From Myxococcota bacterium (GTDB taxonomy: Bacteria > Myxococcota_A > UBA9160 > UBA4427): a stretch of 39,377 nt of DNA. The notes beneath the pieces are model-generated. The model was given only the letters and a program-made list of their open reading frames with translations, ran no database searches and had not been told where the DNA came from. Below, piece by piece: positions 28,196-36,195 of the stretch; position 1 is the first letter of the stretch, and each line of letters starts with the position of its first letter. Location of the stretch: NCBI GenBank assembly GCA_028278345.1, contig JANQEL010000052.1, forward strand, positions 1 through 39,377, given 5' to 3'. The position numbers and the translations under genes are program-made.

Positions 28196-28948
28196 CTACG
28201 ACGATGCTACGTCGTCGGTTTCCGTGATCTGGGTGTTTTCGGCGAGCGCTTTGCGGGCGATGCGCGTCACGATCGTAGTGACCGCAATCGTGGCCACCAG
28301 CCCGAGCCCGAGCACGACGTACTGACTGGCATCCCTCTCGACCGCAGCACCAGCCGCCAACGCGGCGGCGTCTCCCGCCACCTTGCCGTAGTAGACGTAG
28401 AGGAGCGTGCCCGGCAGCATGCCCGCCGAGGCGACGAAGTAGTCGCGGAAGCTCACGCGGGTGAGGCCGAGGGCGTAGTTCATGAAGTTGAACGGGAACG
28501 CGGGCGAGAGCCTCAACAGGAAGACGATCTTGCGCCCCTGGTCCCCCACGGCTTCGTCGAGGGCCGAGAAGCGCGGATTCTCCCGCAACTTCTCTTCGAT
28601 GGCGCTGCGTGCCACGTAGCGCGCGGCGATGAACGCAAGGGACGAGCCGATCACCGCAGCGATGAACACGTAGAGAGTGCCCTGGCCGATGCCGAAGAGA
28701 GCGCCGCCGGTGAGCGTCAGCAGGGCACCCGGCAGGAACGCCACGACCCCGACCACGTACGCAATCATGAAGACGATCGGCCCCAACGCACCGAGCCCTT
28801 CGACGTACTCGACGAGCTGTGGCAGGTATCCACCGAGTTGTCGGGCCCCGACCAGCAGCGCAACCAACACCAGGGCGCCCACGACGAGTCGCGTGGTGTT
28901 CCGCCCGCCTTCGCCTCGTTCCTGTGCAGCCTGATCGAACTCAGCCAT
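28196..28948 (-). CDS. TVP38/TMEM64 (VTT domain) membrane protein
   Basis: A 250-residue inner-membrane protein with a hydrophilic N-terminal 20 residues and about five hydrophobic spans. The VTT core is visible: FLPGALLTLTGGALFG, then FIAARYVAR, then FLLRLSPAFPFNFMNYALGLTRVSFRDYF (read as a long conserved block with the RLSP and FN motifs). The family includes DedA-like lipid scramblase relatives; the bacterial role is unclear. ATG 28948 has GGGAGG about 7 bases upstream. It lies between the unknown membrane gene and the MerA-like gene on the same strand. Confidence 0.9.
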   Translation of the reverse strand: MAEFDQAAQERGEGGRNTTRLVVGALVLVALLVGARQLGGYLPQLVEYVEGLGALGPIVFMIAYVVGVVAFLPGALLTLTGGALFGIGQGTLYVFIAAVIGSSLAFIAARYVARSAIEEKLRENPRFSALDEAVGDQGRKIVFLLRLSPAFPFNFMNYALGLTRVSFRDYFVASAGMLPGTLLYVYYGKVAGDAAALAAGAAVERDASQYVVLGLGLVATIAVTTIVTRIARKALAENTQITETDDVASS

Positions 28949-29011
28949 CAAGCACCTCCCGGGTTCGCGGGGATGATCGAAGCGGCCGTGGCGCTCTTCC
29001 CGGCGATGGGT

Positions 29012-30091
29012 TCAGGTCGTCGCGGTTTCTCGCTGCGGTTCGAGGTGACTGAAGAGTTCCCGGCGCACCTCGGGGTTGCGCAGCTTCCAGACGGCGCCGT
29101 CGATGAAGTAGTGGTGAATGGCCAGGCAGCTCGCGAGTGCCTGGAAGGACAGACGTGCGTGCGGCTCCGAGTACCAGCCCGGCCCGCTGATCATCGTCGC
29201 GATCTCGCGAAATTCGAAGAGCATCCCGCCCGAAATCGCGAGGATGATGAACAGCACCGTCAGCCGGAGGAGCTTCTCCTGGCTGGTCCGGGGCGCCTTG
29301 CGCTCCATCCGGTTGACTTCGACGCGCAGCGGGAACATCAGATACTGCAGGGCGTGGGAGAGCTGCACCCAGAGGAAACCGCCGGGCACCAGGTACCAGA
29401 ACGGGTACCAGAGATAGAGCGCGAACCACGGGAAGACCGTTCGCACCGGGATCGACTGGCCGCGCGAGCGCGCCGACAGATACCCCCATGCACCGACGAA
29501 GAGGCTGATCACCGCCAGGCTGACGAGTACCCAGAACGTGAAGTCGTAGCCGGCCTTCCAGGTCTCGAGGCTCATCCAACTCGCAGGGGGCACTGCGTCC
29601 GCGAATGCGAAATGCAGGTGGTACACCAGCAGTACGCGCGGGCCGAAGCGGATGCACCAGCGCTCGCGGTCGGTGAAGGTGAGCCCGGTGATGTGGGCGA
29701 AGGATGCGACCATGCCCCACGCCTGCCCGGTGTAGTGCCAGGCGAGGTAGAGCCCGCTGACGAGAACGGTGAGCTGGACGGTGATTCCCGGATAGGGCCC
29801 GAAGACCGCGAACAAGAGCACGCTGAAGAGCACCGCCGGGACGTAGATCGCCGACCAACGGTGCTTCAGGATGGATTCCTTCGAGACGTAGAGGAGCCGG
29901 TAGGACACCGTGAAGTGCGTGGTGTTGATCAGCACACTCAGCACGATCCAGTCGCCCCAGCGAAAGCCGCCGAAGTCGTCGCCGAAGAACAACAGGTAGG
30001 CGAGCAGCCCGGCCATACCGACGATCGAGAGCCCGCCCGTGAGTACGGCGTCCCAGAATGGCGTGGCGACGGCTGCGCTGCGGTTCGGCAT
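29012..30091 (-). CDS. Conserved histidine-rich multi-pass membrane protein, unknown
   Basis: A 359-residue protein with about eight hydrophobic segments, not a family I can name. Histidines sit at the edges of membrane spans: NTTHFTVSYR, AWHYTGQAWGM, FAHITG, YHLHFAF, LSHALQYLMF and AIHHYFIDGAVWK. Such spacing could bind metal or haem (inference only). The end AIHHYFIDGAVWKLRNPEVR looks conserved among similar uncharacterised proteins as I recall them. ATG 30091 was chosen; the in-frame start at 30292 adds residues without hydrophobic pattern. It is 299 bases downstream of arsS and 63 bases upstream of the TVP38 gene. Confidence 0.75.
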   Translation of the reverse strand: MPNRSAAVATPFWDAVLTGGLSIVGMAGLLAYLLFFGDDFGGFRWGDWIVLSVLINTTHFTVSYRLLYVSKESILKHRWSAIYVPAVLFSVLLFAVFGPYPGITVQLTVLVSGLYLAWHYTGQAWGMVASFAHITGLTFTDRERWCIRFGPRVLLVYHLHFAFADAVPPASWMSLETWKAGYDFTFWVLVSLAVISLFVGAWGYLSARSRGQSIPVRTVFPWFALYLWYPFWYLVPGGFLWVQLSHALQYLMFPLRVEVNRMERKAPRTSQEKLLRLTVLFIILAISGGMLFEFREIATMISGPGWYSEPHARLSFQALASCLAIHHYFIDGAVWKLRNPEVRRELFSHLEPQRETATT

Positions 30092-30390
30092 CGGGCTCCT
30101 CGACGATCCGCCCGCCGCCGCGGGTGCGACGGTGTGAACGGATGCTCGATGGTAGAGCAGTGCTCCCCGCCGAGCGACGCGAGCTACGCACCTCCCGGTG
30201 ATGAACTCCGAACTGCTCGAGTGTCCTGCAATCCAGCTTCCTATCTCCTGCCTGCTCGAGAACCCGATGGTTCCAGCAAAGTTTGCGCGCAACCTCTCGG
30301 CGACCTCGCGCGCCCTCGGTCGTGACGGATGGCCACGGTCACGGCAACCGATCTCTGTCGCGAGCGAACGCGGAGTCGGGAGTCAGGCGC
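30092..30390. other. Intergenic gap between arsS and the membrane gene
   Basis: 299 bases with no supported gene. It may hold an internal promoter; on the minus strand TACCAT occurs near 30150, but without a clear -35. No terminator hairpin with a T-run was recognised, so read-through from arsS remains possible. Confidence 0.4.
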
Positions 30391-31395
30391 CTATCCCAGC
30401 GCGCCGCCGCAACTCGAACCGGCACCGGCCGTGCAGCCGAAGCAGTGGTTCGCCGTGGCGATGGGTTGATCCGTCAGCGCTCCGACGTCGTCGATGTCGA
30501 AGATCGTGCGAGCCGGGCCGTTCATGCCGAGCTCGAGTTGTTGGTTGAAGTCGCAGTCGTAGAGTGCACCGTCGTAGCCGACGGAGATCGTGTTGCGACA
30601 CATCAGCCCCTCGACGGTCTGCGGGTTGAAGTGGTTCACCAGCAGCGACATGTATTCGCTGTGCCGTCCCTCGCGTTCGAGGTCGTGGGCGAAGCGCTTG
30701 ATCGGCATGTTGGTGATGGTGAGCAGGTGGTTGAAGCGAATGCCGAAGTGCTCTGCGAGTTCGTCGCGATAGGTGGCTTCGAGTTCGGCCTGGGCGGGCG
30801 GAAGGAAGGCGCCGCCCGGGTTGTAGACGAGGTCGAGGAGCAGATCACCCGCCGGGTCGCCGTAGCCGAGGCGACCTAGCCAGCGAAGGCCCTCGATGCT
30901 CTTGTCGAAGACGCCGCGTCCGCGCTGGGCTTCGACGTTCTCCGCCGTGTAGCAGGGCAGGGACGCCACGACGTCGACGCCGTTTTCGGCGAGGAACTCG
31001 GCCGTGTCTTCCTGGCCGGGCTCGAAGAGGATGGTGAGGTTGCAGCGATCGATCACGCGGCGTCCGAGCTTGCGCGCGCCCACGACGAGGCGACGGAACT
31101 GATCGGATATCTCCGGTGCGCCGCCTGTGAGGTCGAGGGTGTCGAGGCAGGGATTCTTCTCCAGCCACTCGAGTACCCGGTCGGCCGTCTTCTCCCCCAT
31201 CGCCTCGCTGCGCTTCGGGCCGCTCTCGACGTGACAGTGATGGCAGGCGAGGTTGCAGCGCTTGGTGATGTTGACCTGCAGGATCGTGGCCTGGGCGCGG
31301 CGCAGCACATCGGGCGAACCGATTGCGCTGGTCACATGCGTCTCGAAATCGAGGCGCGTGCTCTCGACTCCTTCGCCTTCCACCCTCAACAGCAC
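30391..31395 (-). CDS. arsS: Arsenosugar biosynthesis radical SAM protein ArsS
   Basis: A 334-residue radical SAM enzyme of the Cys-rich family to which ArsS belongs; it is known to add a 5'-deoxyadenosyl group to dimethylarsenite on the way to arsenosugars. The iron-sulfur motif CNLACHHC (Cys47, Cys51, Cys54) follows LQVNITKR, then LTGGAPE. The C-terminal domain has GYDGALYDCDFNQQL and CFGCTAGAGSSCGG, the family's cysteine-rich end; some relatives use selenocysteine there, but here all are cysteine. GTG 31395 is the start, with GAAGGGGG 6-7 bases upstream, and overlaps arsM by 10 bases, so the two are coupled. Confidence 0.93.
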   Translation of the reverse strand: MLLRVEGEGVESTRLDFETHVTSAIGSPDVLRRAQATILQVNITKRCNLACHHCHVESGPKRSEAMGEKTADRVLEWLEKNPCLDTLDLTGGAPEISDQFRRLVVGARKLGRRVIDRCNLTILFEPGQEDTAEFLAENGVDVVASLPCYTAENVEAQRGRGVFDKSIEGLRWLGRLGYGDPAGDLLLDLVYNPGGAFLPPAQAELEATYRDELAEHFGIRFNHLLTITNMPIKRFAHDLEREGRHSEYMSLLVNHFNPQTVEGLMCRNTISVGYDGALYDCDFNQQLELGMNGPARTIFDIDDVGALTDQPIATANHCFGCTAGAGSSCGGALG

Positions 31396-32564
31396 GAACT
31401 GCCCCCTTCACCGGGTTCGCGGGTCAAGCGGTAGTCCTGCCCCTTGGTCTCCCGGGGGACGCGCACCTGATCGCGGCCACAGTCAAACTCGCCGCGCTCG
31501 TCCTCGGGTATGCGCACGCGCGGCGGAATCGCGATGAACTCGTCGCGATAGGGCGCCTGTGTGTAGATCGCATACGTCTTCGCGCACACGGCAGTGCGTT
31601 CGCCCCGCTTCAGGGTGTGGCCGTCGTCGTCGACCACCTCCTTCCAGGGCCCGCGGTAGATCACGGCCTCGTTGGCCTCGAGGCACGGGCCCTCCTTGCC
31701 CTTGCGCGCCGTGATGGTCACCGAGCGGAACTCGATGCCCTCGACGACCGCGAAGGGCTCGTCTTCCCACTTGTCGATCTCGATGCCGTAGAAGCCCACG
31801 TCTTCGAGCTTGCGCAGGAGATCCTGTTCGTAGAAGGCCCCGGAGATGCAGCCGCTCCAGAGTTCGGGGTCGGCCTTCAGTTCGTCGGGCACGATCTCGT
31901 CGCTCACGATGTCGCTGATCGCGATGCGTCCCCCCTTGTCGAGCACGCGGTAGATCTCTTCGACGAGCTGCTGCTTGTCTTCCTCGCGAACCAGGTTGAG
32001 CACGCAGTTGCTGACCACGATGTCGACCGAGCCGTCGGGAATCATCGGCGCGTTGGCGCGCAGACGCGCTTTCTCGTCTTCGAGGGCGTCGAGATCCTCG
32101 ATGCGCTGTACGGGGCGCTCGCTGAGGAAGCGTTCGAGGTCGTCCATGTCGAGGGCGAGGTCCTGGATGCGTCCGCGCACGAACTCGACGTTGAGATAGC
32201 CGAGGGCCTCCGAAACCGCGGGCGCCGCGCCGCGGGCAAGCGACAACATGTCGAGGTTCATGTCGACGCCGATCACCTGCCCCTTGGGCCCGACGATCTG
32301 GGAGGCGATGAAGCAGATCTTGCCGCCGCCACTTCCGAGGTCGAGCACGCGGTCGCCTTCGCGCACGTAGCGTGACGGATCGCCGCAACCGTAGTCCCGC
32401 TCGAGCACGGCTTCCGGAATGATCTCGAGGTACTGCGGGTCGTAGTCGATCGGGCAGCAGAGCGCCGTTTCCCTTTCGAGTGCCGCGGCGCTGTAGCGGT
32501 CGGCGGTCGCGCGCTCCGGGTTGGGGGTGGCGGTGGGTGCACGCGATGTGCTCGTCTGGGACAT
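31386..32564 (-). CDS. arsM: Arsenite methyltransferase ArsM
   Basis: A 392-residue SAM-dependent enzyme that methylates As(III) in the cytosol. The SAM site is VLDLGSGGGKICF (residues about 73-85). Arsenic-binding cysteines fit ArsM: Cys36/Cys37 in ALCCPID, Cys60 in RDYGCGDP, Cys187 in VVSNCVLNL and Cys239 in WSGCISGAF. A helical insert lies at 135-178. The C-terminal third (about 290-392) is a further domain ending in SSCC, as in longer bacterial ArsMs. ATG 32564 starts the gene. It is first in a run of six minus-strand genes; no ArsR gene is adjacent. Confidence 0.95.
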   Translation of the reverse strand: MSQTSTSRAPTATPNPERATADRYSAAALERETALCCPIDYDPQYLEIIPEAVLERDYGCGDPSRYVREGDRVLDLGSGGGKICFIASQIVGPKGQVIGVDMNLDMLSLARGAAPAVSEALGYLNVEFVRGRIQDLALDMDDLERFLSERPVQRIEDLDALEDEKARLRANAPMIPDGSVDIVVSNCVLNLVREEDKQQLVEEIYRVLDKGGRIAISDIVSDEIVPDELKADPELWSGCISGAFYEQDLLRKLEDVGFYGIEIDKWEDEPFAVVEGIEFRSVTITARKGKEGPCLEANEAVIYRGPWKEVVDDDGHTLKRGERTAVCAKTYAIYTQAPYRDEFIAIPPRVRIPEDERGEFDCGRDQVRVPRETKGQDYRLTREPGEGGSSCC

Positions 32565-33072
32565 GGTGCCGTGGTTCCTCCGAAGGGTCCGTGTGAAGCG
32601 TCGGTGGTTCGTGCCCAGTTACGCCGCAAGGCGTGTCGCGGTTACCCATCCATGGCCCACGGTGTCCACGACAGACCGGCGAGGATAGGGCAGCGCCGGG
32701 TCTCGGCGTTTTCGAATCGGGCGGCAGGCAGCTCGGCGTGCACTTCGAAGCATGATCCCCACAGGGGGAACCCGCCGCAGCGGCAGCGCTCTTCGCTATC
32801 CTGCGCGCCGCTCGGCGAATCCGGTGGATCGCCGTTGCAAGTCGCCGAGCCGGTCGCTCTGCCTCGCCCCCGTCCCAAACGAGTTACAGACGGGGCCCGA
32901 AGGCAGAGCATCCCCGCCGAACGACCCCACTCGAACCCCGTTCGAGACCAACCCACGAAAACCCCAAGAGGAGCCCCCTGCGCTGGTCGTCCGTCTGTGA
33001 CGCCAGAGATCCCACGCACGTCGCGTCCCGGGCATCACCGCGCAGGCTCCCCCAACCCATAGGAAAGCAATC
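32565..33072. other. Divergent promoter region between arsM and the SDR gene
   Basis: 508 bases without a convincing gene. It must carry the promoters for the ars operon and for the SDR-MaoC operon. TATCCT at 32797-32802 could be a plus-strand -10 box, as the same TATCCTGCGCG string occurs at 23069. No ArsR-type operator was identified. A ribosome site AGGAAAG lies just before the SDR start. Confidence 0.45.
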
Positions 33073-33981
33073 ATGAGCGATATCAGTTTCCAGGATCGTG
33101 TGGCCATCGTGACCGGCGCCGGTGGCGGCCTCGGCAAGACCTACGCCCTCGAGTTCGCCCGCCGTGGCGCGATGGTCGTGGTGAACGATCTCGGCGGTGC
33201 GATGGACGGCACCGGCTCGGGCGCGACCCCGGCCGAAGAAGTGGTGAAGGAGATCACCGAGGCCGGCGGCACGGCCGTGGCGAACTACGACTCCGTGGCC
33301 ACCCCCGAAGGCGGTGAGGCGATCGTGAAGACGGCCATCGACAACTTCGGCAAGGTCGACATCGTGATCAACAACGCCGGCATCCTGCGCGACAAGAGCT
33401 TCGTGAAGCTCTCCCCCGAAGAACTCGAGATCGTACTCGACGTGCACCTCAAGGGTGCGTTCTTCGTTTCGCAGCCGGCCTTCCGGGTGATGAAGGAGAA
33501 CAACTACGGCCGCTTCGTCTTCACGGCTTCGGCCGCGGGCATCTTCGGCAACTTCGGCCAGACGAACTACGGCGCGGCGAAGATGGGCCTGGTCGGTCTT
33601 TCGAACGTGCTCGCCGTCGAGGGCGCCAAGAACAACATCAAGTCGAACGTGATCGCCCCGATCGCACGCACGCGTCTCACCGAAGAGCTGCTCGGCCCGA
33701 TCGCCGAATCCCTCGATCCCGAGTGCGTGACCCCGCTCGTGACCTATCTCGCCAGCGAAGCCTGCGAAGAGAGCCACGAGGTGTACAGCGTCGGTGGCGG
33801 GCGCTTCGCGCGCATCTTCGTGGGGCTTGCTCCGGGAAAGACCTTCGGACAGGGGGCCAAGCCCAGCGCCGAAGAGATCCGCGACGCCATGGGCGAGATC
33901 AACAACGAAGAGGGCTACATCGTCCCCAAGAGCATCGCGGACGAGATGCGCATCATCGGCTCGTCCCTCGGCGGCTCCTGA
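33073..33981 (+). CDS. SDR family (3R)-hydroxyacyl-CoA dehydrogenase, MFE-2 type
   Basis: A 302-residue short-chain dehydrogenase. VAIVTGAGGGLGKTYALEFA is the NAD-binding site, INNAGIL follows, and the active site is FTASAAGIFGNFGQTNYGAAK with the tyrosine and lysine of YxxxK. The long N-terminal VNDLGGAMDGTG block and IARTRLTEELL are those of the dehydrogenase domain of peroxisomal multifunctional enzyme type 2. It would oxidise (3R)-hydroxyacyl-CoA. ATG 33073 has AGGAAAG upstream. It lies 42 bases before the MaoC gene, so the two domains of MFE-2 are encoded separately here. Confidence 0.93.
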   Translation: MSDISFQDRVAIVTGAGGGLGKTYALEFARRGAMVVVNDLGGAMDGTGSGATPAEEVVKEITEAGGTAVANYDSVATPEGGEAIVKTAIDNFGKVDIVINNAGILRDKSFVKLSPEELEIVLDVHLKGAFFVSQPAFRVMKENNYGRFVFTASAAGIFGNFGQTNYGAAKMGLVGLSNVLAVEGAKNNIKSNVIAPIARTRLTEELLGPIAESLDPECVTPLVTYLASEACEESHEVYSVGGGRFARIFVGLAPGKTFGQGAKPSAEEIRDAMGEINNEEGYIVPKSIADEMRIIGSSLGGS

Positions 33982-34023
33982 ACCGAGCCTCGCTGGTCAC
34001 ACGCTGAAAAGGAGAAAGCCAAC

Positions 34024-34878
34024 ATGCCGATCGATCCCAGCAAGGCCCTCGGCCACGAGCTCGGCCAGGGCACAGGCAGCTGGACCAAGGACGACGTCAT
34101 CCTCTACAACCTCGGCATCGGCGCGGGCAACCCGCCGACCGATCCGAACGAACTCGAATACACCTACGAAAAGAATCTGAAGGCGGTGCCGAGCTTTGCG
34201 GTGATCCCCACCTTCGGTTCGATGGGTGGGGTGGGCAACGTGCCCGGCCTCGAGTTCAACTTCGCCATGCTGCTTCACGGCGAGCAGGAGATCATTCTCC
34301 ACAAGCCGCTTCCTGTCGAAGCGAAGGTGACCACGACCGGGCGTGTGGCCGAGCTGTGGGACAAGGGCAAGGCCTGCCTGTGTGTGCTCGAGGTCGACAC
34401 GGCCGACGAGAATGGCGAGCCCCTCTTCACCAATCGCTTCTCCCTCTTCCTGCGAGGGGAGGGTGGCTTCGGTGGGGAGAGTGGCCCGGGGCCGGCCAAC
34501 GTCGCGCCCGATCGCGCCCCCGACGGTCGCATCGAAGTGCCGACCCTTCCGCAGCAGGCGCTCTTGTACCGCCTGTCAGGGGACAAGAACCCGCTCCACG
34601 CCGATCCGGAGTTCGCCAAGATGGCCGGCTTCGATACGCCGATCATCCACGGCCTGTGCTCCTACGGCATCACCTGCAAGGCCATCGTCGACCACTGCCT
34701 CGGCGGGGACGTCGACAAGGTGGCGGGCTACGCCGCCCGCTTCGCGGGCGTCGGCTTCCCGGGTGAGACCTATCTCATCGACTACTGGAACGAAGGCGAC
34801 AAGATCTACGTCGAAGCGACCTCGAAGGAACGCGACGCGAAGATCATCTCGAACTGCGCGGTGACGATCCGCAGCTAG
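34024..34878 (+). CDS. MaoC-like enoyl-CoA hydratase 2
   Basis: A 284-residue double-hotdog hydratase converting 2-enoyl-CoA to (3R)-hydroxyacyl-CoA, the step before the neighbouring SDR. The first hotdog has YEKNLKAVPSFAVIPTFG, as in MFE-2. The second holds the hydratase 2 motif YRLSGDKNPLHADPEFAKMAG, with the catalytic aspartate and histidine, then PIIHGLCSYG. ATG 34024 has AAAGGAGA upstream at about 9 bases. The transcript ends at a hairpin just after the stop. Confidence 0.94.
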   Translation: MPIDPSKALGHELGQGTGSWTKDDVILYNLGIGAGNPPTDPNELEYTYEKNLKAVPSFAVIPTFGSMGGVGNVPGLEFNFAMLLHGEQEIILHKPLPVEAKVTTTGRVAELWDKGKACLCVLEVDTADENGEPLFTNRFSLFLRGEGGFGGESGPGPANVAPDRAPDGRIEVPTLPQQALLYRLSGDKNPLHADPEFAKMAGFDTPIIHGLCSYGITCKAIVDHCLGGDVDKVAGYAARFAGVGFPGETYLIDYWNEGDKIYVEATSKERDAKIISNCAVTIRS

Positions 34879-34901
34879 TTCGGGGCGGCGTCCGGAAGAG
34901 A

Positions 34902-34937
34902 AACGGCCCGATCGAGTCTCGACTCGGTCGGGCCGTT
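34902..34937. terminator. Hairpin terminator after the MaoC gene
   Basis: AACGGCCCGATCGAGT (34902-34917) pairs with ACTCGGTCGGGCCGTT (34922-34937) with one wobble, around the loop CTCG. The stem is 16 bases. The tail is only modestly T-rich, but it sits between convergent genes and could serve both. Confidence 0.8.
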
Positions 34938-34960
34938 CGCGTTTCGGGGGCTCTGCGCGA

Positions 34961-35440
34961 TCAGAGGGTTTCGAGGTGTGCGTCGAGCAGGGGCCAGTCG
35001 ATGGCATCCTGGGCGCCGAAGGCCTTGAGGAGCAGGGCGCGATCGGGGTCGTCGTCCTTGGCGCAGAAATCCTTGATCACGCCTTCGAGCTTGTCCTTCG
35101 GCGGCTCGGCCGGGTTGTTCTCCTTGAGGCTGCCTTCTTCGTGCTCGATGCCGAGGGCGTCGAGCCATTCGGTGAGCATGTCCTGTTTGCACTCGAGGAA
35201 GTAGATGGCCAGCATCTCCTCGGCGACGACGTTGCTGCTCACGCGGGCCAGCGCGCGGCGCACCATCGAGGCCCGCTTGTCGAAGGGCAGCTTCACCACG
35301 GCCTTGGGGCGGCTCTTGAATGCGGCGGCTGCGGCGTAGACCGCCTGGGTGAAGGCGCCCGGGGATTCTTCCGCGATCAGGCGGAAGAACGCTTCGCAAC
35401 GTTCGGGCTCCATGCCTGCAAAGATCTGGTAGGCCTTCAT
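34961..35440 (-). CDS. Hypothetical helical protein
   Basis: A 159-residue protein with no recognised family. It looks cytosolic and mostly helical: FFRLIAEESPGAFTQAVYAAAAAF, then a region rich in leucine and arginine, a charged linker (EEGSLKENNPAEPPKDK), and an acidic C-terminus. ATG 35440 has AGGAG about 11 bases upstream, and a longer start at 35572 adds residues with no pattern. It is divergent from the following unknown gene, from which it is separated by 223 bases. Confidence 0.7.
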   Translation of the reverse strand: MKAYQIFAGMEPERCEAFFRLIAEESPGAFTQAVYAAAAAFKSRPKAVVKLPFDKRASMVRRALARVSSNVVAEEMLAIYFLECKQDMLTEWLDALGIEHEEGSLKENNPAEPPKDKLEGVIKDFCAKDDDPDRALLLKAFGAQDAIDWPLLDAHLETL

Positions 35441-35663
35441 CTTCGGTCGGTCTCCTGACGGGTTGTGGCGATCCGGCGCGCTGTTGGATGCAGCATCCGG
35501 TGGGGATTCGAGTTCGAGGTGGCGAGTTCTTAGCATCGCGCACAGGCAACCGCTGTGTATCGAATGGGGCAAATCCTTGCGGCAGCGCGACTCGCCCCAT
35601 GGGGGGACATCGCCGCGGGGAGGTCTTCAGATCGCCGCGCACCGCGTCGATAAGCCCCGCATC

Positions 35664-36083
35664 ATGTTGGAAGAAACCGCCTCGAAGTCAGCCATCGATG
35701 ACCCGCGCAAGCTGAGCTCGCTGCTCGCCCGCGTGGCCGAACTCTCCAAGGCCCACAACGTGGGTTCGGTGATGGTCGGCCTCTCCGCTCCCGCTGGCGA
35801 CCGGCTGTTTCCAGAATTCGTGGAATTCCTGCGCAGCGCGTTGCGCGTCGAGGACGGCATCTACCGCATGACCCGCGAGCGCGCCGTGGTGCACCTGGCC
35901 GACCTCGACATCGAAGGCGGCCAGTCGGTGATCACCCGCCTGCTCGAGGAGTTCATCGAAGAGTTCCCGATGGCCAAGGAACCCGTCTTCGAGATCCACT
36001 ACTTCCGCGTGCCCCCGGGCTGCGACGGCATCGAGAACAAGGTGCTGCTGCAGGAGATCTTCCCGAGCCGCATGCTCCACTGA
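35664..36083 (+). CDS. Hypothetical protein, possibly a degenerate GGDEF-like fold
   Basis: A 139-residue cytosolic protein. FPEFVEFLRSALRVEDGIYRM, then VVHLADLDIEGGQSVITRLLEEF, recalls the strand-helix pattern of diguanylate cyclase domains (a helix with ALR.ED, then a short strand and a helix). But the GG(D/E)EF signature is absent, so no cyclase activity is expected. The resemblance is my own reading and weak. ATG 35664 was chosen as the first good methionine after a stretch with no protein-like sequence; no strong ribosome site is visible. Confidence 0.6.
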   Translation: MLEETASKSAIDDPRKLSSLLARVAELSKAHNVGSVMVGLSAPAGDRLFPEFVEFLRSALRVEDGIYRMTRERAVVHLADLDIEGGQSVITRLLEEFIEEFPMAKEPVFEIHYFRVPPGCDGIENKVLLQEIFPSRMLH

Positions 36084-36195
36084 TCGCGTTCCCGAACGCC
36101 AACGCGAGCTTCTCGTAGCGGGTCTGCGAGAAACCACGGCACTCGCGTGATCCGCTCGCAGCGTCGCTTCGCGATGTGACGATGCGCCGGCTTCC

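Noticed and set aside
28073..30325. Plus-strand open frame of 750 residues opposite the TVP38 and membrane genes
   Set aside because: The opposite strand has two membrane proteins with good starts; this frame has no domain and an Arg/Glu/His-biased composition.
31386..31388. TGA of arsM after Cys-Cys as a possible selenocysteine codon
   Set aside because: Relatives of ArsS and some neighbours contain selenocysteine, but translation beyond this TGA gives only about 17 residues with no conservation that I can judge, and no SECIS-like hairpin was recognised.
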